From NCBI GenBank assembly GCA_030512295.1, contig JAULSR010000002.1, positions 8,866,001 through 8,930,000 of the forward strand: DNA of 64,000 bases, given 5' to 3'. The position numbers were made by a program, and so were the translations under genes. This DNA comes from Bombardia bombarda (lineage: Eukaryota; Ascomycota; Sordariomycetes; Sordariales; Lasiosphaeriaceae). Under the pieces are notes generated by a model. The model was not told the origin of the DNA. It saw nothing but the letters and a program-made list of their open reading frames with translations, and searched no databases. Below are positions 33,966-43,673 of this stretch, piece by piece (position 1 is the stretch's first letter; each line of letters starts with the position of its first letter).

Positions 33966-35212
33966 TTAGAGTCTTTGAAGCCGGCCCTCAACGCACGCCC
34001 CCGGCACACCGGGGACCCTCCAGACCTTCACAAGCTCGAGACCAGCAGCCTCAAGCATTTTGCTGAACCCCTGTTCCGTGCGCTCCTTCTCACCCATGGT
34101 CATGACAGCCAAGTCCAGCACAGCAACTGGGAAGTCGGCTTCACTCGCGCGTGAGGGCAGCACCATCTCGCAGACGAGGACACGGGATGCAGGGGACATT
34201 GCAGCCGATAGACGCTTCAGAATCTCAATGCTGACACTGTCGGCGTAGTCGTGTAGGATCATGCGCATAAAGTAGGCCTTGGCTCCTGTTGTTTCGCGCG
34301 TCAAGTCAGCGTTGGCTCGGAGTAATCACCACTGTAACACTACGAGCCAGACTAACGCTTAGTCGGCTGCTCCGTCAGAAAGTCATGCTCAACATGCTGA
34401 ACAATCCGCGGGCAAAATCTTGCTCGCCCTAGCAAGATTTATAATGTCGGGTCGCTCTTGCAAAACAACATTCTTGGACGAAAGATCAGGATAAGTTATC
34501 GAGAATTTTCTTCAGCACCACACCATGGCCACCCCCGACGTCAACAAGCTCAGCAATGCCCTGTGCTTGCTCCTCGGGAGTGTTCTTCAGAACGCTAAAG
34601 TCAAAGTGCCCCACGACAGGGATGGCGACGTCGAGCTGTGAGTGGGCATACATGAGCGAGGATGGGGTATTAATCGCACTTACAGGGCAAGGAACAGATG
34701 GCCGGGACTTGGCTGCTCTAGCAGGTATGCCAGCGAGAACTTGGTGTGTTTGTAATCGCCACCATCTGGGTGGGTCTGGTCAAGAAAACCAGATGCAACT
34801 GTTCGGATACGGAGGAATAAATACCAAGAAGAGATTCTTGCGCCCCTGTAGCCTTGGACAGATCCGTAAGCGAAATGGAGCCAGTCTTCGGGATCGCCTC
34901 CAAAACCTTCAAGTTGATGAAGGTCCGGATTGCCACAAGCTCTGTCATCTATGTAGTGGAGTCAGCCAAGTCAGATAACAGTTACTTGAGTCTATTGATA
35001 AGAAGTCACCCACATTAAGACCATGGTAATTGGGGAGTTGGTCAGGGGTGACAAGTGCCCGCACCAACTCCTTTGCTTTTGCCTCCTTTGCTTTTGCGAT
35101 GATCTGAACGCGCGACATGTAGCCGTCCAGGTCGGGAGAGTCGGCATAGCCCTTGGCAGCTTCATTTGAGGCCGCTCACTAGCGCCTGGATGTCGTTCTT
35201 CGTAGGGAGAGC
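33966..35212 (-). pseudogene. O-methyltransferase pseudogene (class I SAM-dependent type)
   Basis: Pieces in order from 35212: MALPTKNDIQALVSG; a frame slip at AAA (35165-35167); then EAAKGYADSPDLDGYMSRVQI; an intron; FINLKVLEAIPKTGSISLTDLSK (winged-helix dimerisation region, about 34930-34850). A second slip lies near 34820-34830, then FLDQTHPDGGDYKHTKFSLAYL. The SAM-binding VDVGGGHGVVLKKILDNL is near 34545-34495, with a third slip near 34487-34492 and a fourth near 34405-34415. The end is AKAYFMRMILHDYAD (catalytic-side HDYAD) to GACVEGRLQRL. Order and motifs are those of fungal secondary-metabolite O-methyltransferases. With four or more frame breaks this is a pseudogene rather than a single error. 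It may have worked with the P450 at 27833. Confidence 0.75.
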
Positions 35213-38200
35213 CATATTGTTGAGATACTTCGAACTCTTGGATGGTAGTCAGAACTGACGGGAGAGGAGGTGGTGCAGGCGGCGAGCGTGCTTGGGTTTG
35301 TCAGAGTAAGGATGCATCCCACCACGACTTCCCCTCACATGCCTCTGTGTAACCAAGCTCAGTTCCCTGCATATTCCAACGACGAATCATGCCAATCCTG
35401 TGAACTAGAGCCTCAATTGTGCTAATGTCCAGCTGTTAAGGGCCCCTCTTCAAGGTGTTTTGCCAACAAACAGCCCAATTGCGATGGCAAACCAAGCATC
35501 ATTGTAACAAAATATAGCATAGCAAAGCAAAAAGTGCGAGTGCCCAGTCCGAATCAGTCTGCCATTGTTAGGGGTTGTAGCGCGAAGTGGGTTCCATTAA
35601 AAGGAATCGGTGTTACTAATGACAACAGTAAATCCCATCTGGCGGCACGAGATTCTGGACCTCGGAGAGTTGCTTGTCGTGTAAAAAGGTCACCAAGGAC
35701 TACGTCTGGGAAATGTAGGCGAGAAAGCGCTTACGTACAAATATACAGCGCAGAGCAAGAAGTCTTGGAACAACTCCACTGCTCGGTCAATGCACCCCTA
35801 CCAGCAGGTTTGTTATGAGACGAGTCCCCCCCCCCCCCCAGACATTTAAGGTGATGAAAATAAACTCCACTAACAGCGGGGCTATGGATTGTACCTGCCA
35901 GCTGCTGGCGCAGACGGCGGAAGGTGCGAGCCATGGCAGAACGCAGTGGGGTTGTTGCCAGACTTATTGCTCCATGCTGTAGGTACTTGCACCGATTTGC
36001 GGTGGAAGGAGCAAAAATTAAAAGAAACCGAACTGAGGTGGTTCAGGTATAGAAGATATTGTCGCCTACTCCAAGGAGGGAAAGAAAAGTTGGGAAGACG
36101 GCATGATGTATGTCTCTTTGTGCGCTGCTAGTGAGGGCCGCATTCTGAGGTCCGATTGCTTCTCTATTGAAGTTGATGCATCCATGTAGCAAAAAAAAAA
36201 AGAAGAAATTGCTGGGTGTCGGATTTACGATCAATCAGAGGCATACAGCCGTCAGGCTGTGACGGCTGTGATTGGTCGACAGGATGCAAAACAGTGGGGA
36301 TTGGTCACGTGCCCCAGGAACCCCTCCAAACACCACCCACTTCCTGTCCCCGTAGTTCGTGATCCTTTTACATAGACAAGCAGATCAATACAACAACAAC
36401 AACCCCCAACCAACCCGTTCTCTACAGTTACTATAGTGACTAGTACGAATGACCTTGTCATTCCAACACTGGGAGAACGCAAAACCTGGCTGGTGTTGAA
36501 GATTTCAATCTATTCATTGCCCTATAATTGTGTCATCGTTGCTATGTCCGAACACTCGGAAATAATATCCCAAGGAGCCGAGATCCCCAAATTCCCTCAG
36601 CTCGCCCAAAAAGACTATTCGGGGTGAGCGACCGCGAAGTCTGGCCCCAACTACGACTTGATAGTTCAAATACTTCCATGTCGAGATGGCGATGGCGGGG
36701 AAGCTTAATGACAATCAATGTTGTGGAGAGACAAGTCGCTAAGAGGAGGGCTGGGGATGCTGCTTCTAGAAGTTAAACCGGCGCCAACGGCGCCTTGTCA
36801 CTGTTCAATGCGGGGCACCATCCGCATTCGTGGCTCCAGGCAAGTTTCAGCTGTGATGCTGTCACAGGATGTACGCCTTACCGCCGTAGTAGCCGTTGAC
36901 AGCTCAGCGGCGCTGACCCGATCTCCCCGTCGCGGTGGCCATGTTCCTTTGCAACCAACGAGCAGTTTAAAAAATGGAAGAGGAAAGAATTCCCCGAACG
37001 TTAGTACTAGCACCATCAATGGCTGGAATCAGTAGAGGGCGCTTGGGCGCGTTAGGCCTATGAGCTTTCAGCTAATCAGAACTCGCTAGCTCTGGCTCAG
37101 CTATCCTCAATCCTGAACCACTTGACTCCATTCAAACTTCGCCCAGCTTCTAGTCCCACAATTATTTTACCTCGTACGAAATCTGGTGTTTCGACTTTCA
37201 CTAAAGATATTGGAAATACCTCAGTGTACGGAGCATATACGGCCAAGTCGCGACAAGTTCATTGCCTGGTCCCAACCGCTGACAGTATCCACTTGGGAAG
37301 TATTCTGGACAAAAAGATTGGAGAAAGCGGACTGAATGATCCTATATTCTAGTGTGTACTATCCCAATCGTCCTCGAACATATCTACCCGATTATGATTC
37401 GTGTCGTATAGTCTTATCGAGACAAAACTGACTGGCTTCTAGACTTAGCAGTTGGACATTTGTGCGATCAACGACAGCGAACCCAGCCGAAACTTGGCGG
37501 AGTGTGGTCGAACAAGTGAAAAAGAGCCGGACTGGCGCACCTACATAAGCCAACACGCATAATCATTTTGCAGAGATCTGCACAGTAATGGCTGGAACAC
37601 TCCATCACAATCTACCAACATATTCCCGGCGGCGCAGTTCATGGGGAGACTTCCTCCGCTTAGCCCAAGCAAGCACTGATGTGAGCATCGGTTCCGACAA
37701 GGGCGCCTACTCTATTGTCGATAGCTCTATGCGGATTCAAGGAACGTGCAGTTATCTCAGACGTCCGTATTTAAGGCTATCAGCAAGATCATGTCTCCTT
37801 TTGGATTACTCTGATGAAGATGGCGTTTATTGCTGATAGTTTATTGCTGATAGTTTATTGCTGATAGTTGATCGCGACTGCTTCCCATCACATAGCACCA
37901 ATCTCGGCCTGAACAAGGGGAATTGACAGGAAGAGCAGTAGTTGACAGGAAGATCATTGATCCACCCACCAAACTCCTTCTATGACTTCACTACTTGCCC
38001 CAGCGACCTTTACACTGAGATGAGACCTATCAATAGCGCCAACGGCTATCAACTTCCGCTCTTCGTTCAGCCCATCTCCAACCCGCCACATTCATCCGAC
38101 TGGGGTTTCGGGTATCCCGAGAGAACAAGTTTTGACTACCTATTGTTTGTCGAGGAGGACTCATCTTCTCAGTCCGACCAACCCGGCTTCAGCAGCTTCC

Positions 38201-38498
38201 GACCAAGCCACACAAGGGCCGAGACCTATGCGATGTTGAGAGACGCTCTGAGTTCATTTGTCCATTATGCCATCTTCGACACAAGATTATGTTCTCACTT
38301 TCTATAAGTATCAGCATCTCATCCCCTCAAGTAGGACTTGCTCACCACCCACACCACCACCCTTCTGAGTATCAGCAGCTGAACAACAGCCTACACCATT
38401 CCAACCTTGCTCTTGCATCCAAGTAACAATTTATCTACCGGCCCATCTTCAATAATCATTCCTCCAACCGGTCATTCGTCAACTGTCACACCATAGCC
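35213..38498. other. Intergenic, 3.3 kb, gene-poor
   Basis: No gene I can support. It contains a run of 14 C (35826-35839), an A run near 36189, and a 14-bp tandem repeat (37827-37868). An open frame at 37942-38307 (+) has some protein-like composition (FVQPISNPPHSSDWGFGYPE) but no recognisable domain and no supporting structure. The last 150 bp is CA/CT-rich leader DNA for the protease gene. Confidence 0.45.
37827..37868 (+). repeat. 14-bp tandem repeat (TTATTGCTGATAGT)x3
   Basis: Three exact head-to-tail copies in the gene-poor gap before the protease gene. Confidence 0.95.
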
Positions 38499-40752
38499 AT
38501 GTCTCTCTCCAAGCTTGCGGGTGTTGCTGCAACCTGGACCATGGATATCAGAAAGGAGTTCCCGAGTCCAGAGAGCGCTTTCACCACTGACGGCACTACT
38601 GCAGCTGAGTCTGTCTTTGAGCCCGACTACCGCTCCGTTGTCGAGAGCAATGACATCAAGGATGGTGGCAAATATCGATGTAAGATTCATAATACTATCC
38701 CCACCAGCAGATCATCCCCTCCAACCACACATGCGCTAATACAATCTCAGCCATTGTCAAGCTGCAGATGCGATACGAGGGCTTGTCCGAAAAGGAGAAG
38801 GGCTATGCTCAAGGCACTGGCTGGCTCATTGCCCCTGATATCATGGTCACGGCCGGCCACAACGTCTTCGATTGGTCCGGCATGGGCCGAGGTCTTGGAC
38901 GAGCCGTCCACATCAAGTGCTACATCGGCTACAATGGCCGTGACAGTCTCAAGTCGTCCGACGTCCAAACCCGAGTGGCTAAGAACATCGTCACGACCGG
39001 CGAGTGGATCACCAGCCGTGAGAACCGACACCGCGATGTTGCCTTCATCCAGGTGGACCGCCCCTTTGAGGGCAACCTTCGTCTTTTCAAGTACAGGTCC
39101 ACGCCCGACGTTGGAGACGACATGATTGGCGTCGTAGGCTACCCGGCCGACAAGTCGTTGCGCGACGAGCATGACAAGGAAGAGAAGGGCGCTCAGATGT
39201 ATGAGGAGTTTCGAGGCCAGCCCTTCACCTTGAAGCCAAGCAGCCACAACCCGCTGGGTGTGCTGAAGTACCGCATTTCGACTTTCGGTGGTAAGTTCAA
39301 GTTTCCAGACCGATCAGCCTTGTCTTATTTCCAACGCTCTTGTATCTGACAAAATTTTTTGATCCCTCTGCCAGGCCAATCTGGGGCCCCGGTAATCCGC
39401 AAGGGTGGCAGCAAAGGCGATGTGGTTATTGGCACGCACGTTTACGGCGGTGGCGACCTGAACCAGGCCAGTGTCATTGGACACCCACTTGGGAACGACT
39501 ACGACACGCTTCTCAAGGCTTTCGGAACCCAGCTGCCCTCAATTGGCGAATACCAAGGCATGAAGCTCGTCAAGCATCTGGGAGCTAGCCCTGCTGCTCC
39601 TCCTCCTCCTCCTATTAAGCAGCGGCTGAGCGACCCCTTTACTCCTGTTCCATCCAGCGACTATGGCTTCAGCCAGGGCGGGTTCAGCCAGACTGGATTT
39701 ACCCATACTGGATTTACCCAGACTGGGTTTAGCAGCAGCAGCAACAACGGCTACAGCGCCTCCACGATGCCAACCAACGACGCTGAAGGCTTCTTCGACT
39801 CACTCGCCGACATTGGGAAGTTCATCGGCGGTGTCGCCCTCCCAGCTGTAGCGCCCTTCATCCCCTTCGGCGGCCCCATTGCTGCCATCGCTGGTGCTGC
39901 CATTGGCGCTGTGACCAACGCAGCCGAATCTGCCTTTGACGATGTTCCCCCACCGCACAGTCAGCCTCAGCAGCCACGACTGAGCGTGCCATTCTTGCCG
40001 AGTCCTCCTTGCAGGCCGTGCTGAAGATGGAGGACAGCCCCGTCACGCGCAAGATTATCAGCAACATGAGGGATACCTACACGGTCCTCGCCCCCAGCCT
40101 TAAGCACGTCACCCCCCACATTGCGCCCTCGCTTCTCAACACCGCTCGCGAGATCAGCGTCAGCGGAAGGTACCCAGCCGAGAAGCCGGTCGGCCGCAGG
40201 AGCTACCAGCAAGCTCGCCCTCTGCCCAACGTCGACCATTCTGAGGCCGCTTTTGGAAGCAGTGACTTCATGACGGGCCTTCTTGGGCCGACTAAGCCTC
40301 TTGAGGGCGAGCCAGAGATGTTTGGCTTCCTGGGCCCGCTTATCCAGACAGGTTTGAAGCTCGGGAAGCCACTCCTCCGCGAGGGCGCCAAAGCCGGGCT
40401 CGGCCTCCTGGGCAACCTGTTGAAGGGCGAGGCAGCGGGCTTTGACGGGGTCGACAGTGACACTCTGAAGGCTGCTGAGCTTCTCAGCAAGCGCGCACTT
40501 ATGGGCGAAGCCGCGCTGCAGGCCATGAACCAGCTGACCAAGCAGGAACTCGACCAGCTCCGTCTGAAGCCGGCGTCGCAGGGCCATGGCGAGGAGGCCT
40601 ACCTCGAGGAGGAGGGATTCTTCGACTTCATCAAGGATACGGCGCAGAAGATTGGTTACACGGTGAAGAACGTGGCGCCAGGTCTTATCAAGGCCGTCGT
40701 GCCCATTGTTGTGGACGCCGTCGCTGGCAGTGGCGCTGCAGGCGGCCAAAAG

Positions 40753-40796
<44 letters not shown>

Positions 40797-41160
40797 TGGA
40801 AACGGCCGTCTACCCGTCCCGTCCAAGGGCCTGCGCAAGAAACCTTCGGTGCTGGATATGGTCAATGATGGGACTCTGAGCAATGGAATTCTCAAGGTGA
40901 GAAATGATATTCCTTCTTCTCCTCTCCCCACGCCTCCTCCCATTGGCGAACAGCCATCCTCCTTCTCCTCCTCCATGGCGGCGGCTACAGCTACTGAACA
41001 ACAGTTTCCTGTTTCTGCTGCTGCCGCCGCCGCCGCGGTTGAGATGCCCGGGTCCATCCTTAACCCCGGAAATGTCCCGCTGCTTGAGCATCTGCGTCTC
41101 CGCATGATGGCAGAAGGCCCGGATCCGAATCAGGACAAGCTCGTGTTTGAGGAACTGTAA
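38499..41160 (+). CDS. V8/trypsin-like serine protease with long Gly/Ala-rich C-terminus, frameshifted
   Basis: Exons 38499-38679, 38751-39290 and 39375 onward; both introns are GT-AG and in frame. The N-terminal 240 residues hold a chymotrypsin-fold protease: His97 in VTAGHNVF, Asp near 155 in HRDVAFIQVD and Ser243 in GQSGAPV, with no signal peptide. A Phe/Ser/Gly repeat follows (SQGGFSQTGFTHTGF), then a hydrophobic Gly/Ala-rich stretch (FIGGVALPAVAPFIPFGG). At a run of five C (39947-39951) the frame breaks; one more C would join it to TAQSASAATTERAILAESSLQ and a further 385 residues to the stop at 41158-41160. That part has a second hydrophobic Gly/Ala region (TGLKLGKPLLREGAKAGLGLL), a polyglutamine run and a Pro/Ser/Ala-rich end. 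Glu-specific or general protease activity is plausible; the role of the tail is unknown. Confidence 0.72.
40756..40794 (+). repeat. CAG trinucleotide repeat coding polyglutamine
   Basis: About 13 uninterrupted CAG units inside the C-terminal region of the protease gene, read in the Gln frame. Probably length-variable between strains. Confidence 0.95.
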
Positions 41161-42279
41161 CTCGTTTGATTTGGTGGCTGACATGGTGAATGCTGAACAG
41201 ACCAGGATCACAGCCTAGTTTGATGCTATTCTAGTGTCGAATTTGCAGATGAGGGAGAATCGGAGTGGTAAGAGTGTCTCGCATACGAATTGATAGCTCT
41301 GGGTTTGTTTTTTTTTTTGTTTTTTTTTTTTCGACCATCGCTCTGCCCTATGTTTCCGTCTCGGCTTTCATGGGCACGACGTGCTTTAGCTTCCCCCATC
41401 CCTACACATCTCCCTGTTTCAACCCCACAACACACCTGTACATACTACTCCTCGCTGCCGTTGTTTCTTCTTCATTTCTTCAACCCACGCATTTAATTCC
41501 ACCCTTTGAGCGCAGCATATAAGACACATCACACAGCACATATTACATAGCATCCACATGGTACATAAATACACTGTCGTCATTTTCCCGAGCTCCGGTT
41601 GTGGGCCAAACTTGGGACGTGGTGCGCCAGTCCAAGTTGTTTACTCAATTCAGAGGTCTGAGTTGTATTGGTTGTACTGAACGGTTGGTATGAGATTTAC
41701 GCGTACCGTGGGGAGTTAACGCTATCCTGTGATGGGATTTACGCATGCGGTATGGAGATTACCCCCATGTGCTGAAATGTTCAGTTTCTTTATCACCACT
41801 AGCCCCGCAAAATCCACCCATACACTAAAAGAAAGAGTTGTATGCGGGAGCACAATTACACCGGCTGTGGCTTTCAGCAGCAGACATCAATCTGCCCCAA
41901 AGCCTGGAATTGATACCATGCTCAAGCACCAACACGTACTAGAACTACAGCTGTAAGCGCTACTAACATGAAAGATCACTGCCGTGGAAGTGTAGTAGCT
42001 GTGCGATTGATTGGCTTCGCTGGGTAGACACCGAACGGTTGAGATGCGTAATGACAATGTGCATTGATTCACATACGTACGCCCATGAAAAACGGCATTA
42101 TGGACTTAATACCTAAGGCCGGCCATCTAACAAGACGCATATCACACTATTAGTTGATGGATATGTTTATATAAATACAATGGCAAGGAACCAGCTTCAG
42201 GGTTTCATACCTCAAATCACAACAACCTTCAAGTTCTCAAACATCACACTTCAGTCAAACTCAACTCACATTTCCCATC
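41161..42279. other. Intergenic, 1.1 kb
   Basis: Holds the 3' UTR of the protease gene, a T-rich stretch with two T runs (41309-41331) and the aldo-keto reductase promoter. No gene seen. Confidence 0.5.
42168..42176 (+). promoter_or_regulatory. Probable TATA box (TATATAAAT)
   Basis: About 105 bp before the ATG of the aldo-keto reductase gene, followed by a CA/CT-rich leader typical of fungal transcription starts. Inferred core promoter. Confidence 0.5.
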
Positions 42280-43501
42280 ATGTCCGCTCCAGCAACCAAG
42301 CCCCGAGTCATCCTGGGTCTTATGACCTTTGGCCCTGACGTGAACAACGGTGCGCGCATCACCAGCCTCGACGTCTTCAACAAGGCCCTGGACAAGTTCC
42401 AGGCCCGCGGGTACAATGAAGTCGACACTGCCCGCGCCTACATTGGCGGCAAGCAGGAAGCCTTCACCCGAGAGGCCAACTGGAAGTCCCGTGGCCTGAA
42501 GCTTGCCACCAAGGTCCATCCCATGCTGGGGGAGACCCAGAAGCCTGAGGTGGTGACGGCCTTGTTTGAGAAGTCGTTGAAGGAGCTGGGAACTGACTGT
42601 GTTGATGTGAGTACTATATCATCACCAACTCGAATAAAGAGATGAGCACTAACACACAAGACAGATTGCCTACCTGCACGCTCCTGTAAGAGACACCATA
42701 ACATCCCTCACCACAAACCCCACACACCACTCCCATACACCCCCCCCCTTCACTCACCACCCCATAACTACTCCCAACTAACACATTCCCCCCCCCCCGC
42801 AGGACCGCCGCGGCCCCTTCGCCCCCGTCCTCGCCGCCATGGACGCCCTCCACCGCGCCGGCAAGTTCGTCCAGCTCGGCCTCTCCAACTTCACCTCGTT
42901 CGAGGTCGCCGAGGTCTGCCTCCTCTGCGCCGCCAACAACTGGGTCCGCCCGACCATCTACCAGGGCGTCTACAACATCATCACGCGCGGCATCGAGCCC
43001 GAGCTGGTCCCGGCCTGCCGCCGCTACGGCCTCGACGTGGTCATCTACGCGCCCATCATGGGCGGCCTCGTCACGGGCGCCTACCGACCCGACGAGGTCC
43101 CCGCCGAGGGCCGGTTCTCCAACAAGTTCTTTGGCGGCGCCGTGCGCATGAGGACCTTCCAGGACGCCAACTTTGAGGCGGTGCGGATGATACGCGAGGC
43201 CGTGGACAAGGCCGGGCTGACGCCGGTGGAGACGGCGCTGCGGTGGGTGGTGCATCATAGCAAGCTGAATATTAAGGATGGGGGCAATGACGGGGTGTTG
43301 GTTGGGGTGGGCAAGATGGAGCATTTGGATTCGAACCTGGATGATTTGGAGAAGGGCCCGCTGCCGGCGGAGGTGGTGGAGGCGCTGGAGGCGGCCTGGA
43401 ATGTGGCGAGGACGGCGAATGTGGTGTATTGGCATGGGGGGGATGAGATCAAGTATGCGTATGATACTGTCGAGGCGGTGTTTGGGAAGGACAGGAAGTG
43501 A
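42280..43501 (+). CDS. Aldo-keto reductase (AKR7/aflatoxin-aldehyde-reductase-like)
   Basis: Three exons: 42280-42606, a 21-bp microexon 42665-42685, and 42803-43501; 348 residues. The NADPH-dependent AKR fold is evident. The catalytic set is Asp49 and Tyr54 in EVDTARAYIGG, Lys78 in LATKVHP, and His114 in YLHAPD, which is split off in the microexon. RAGKFVQLGLSNF and ETALRWVVHHSKL are further family blocks. The ILGLMTFG start and the length fit the AKR7 group of dimeric aldehyde reductases. Such enzymes reduce reactive aldehydes and dicarbonyls in the cytosol. Intron 2 ends in a long C run (42789-42798) before the AG. No sign of disruption. Confidence 0.9.
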
Positions 43502-43673
43502 GGGGTGCAGGTGATGCACCCAGAATGCTCGATATGGTGTGTATCTTGGTAGTGGAAAGCTCGATAAGCGGCAATCGAAGGGAGTTTAGTAGTCCTATGA
43601 GATATGAGGAGGTTGATCAACTCTGGTCAACTCTATTAAGCTGCATTATAGTGTATTTCTATTAGGTATATAC

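Noticed and set aside
37942..38307. 121-codon + strand frame in the gene-poor gap
   Set aside because: Some protein-like composition but no domain, no clear start context, no partner exons.
42614..43519. 301-codon antisense frame over the aldo-keto reductase
   Set aside because: Crosses the introns and is His/Gly/Val-rich; the sense gene has catalytic residues.
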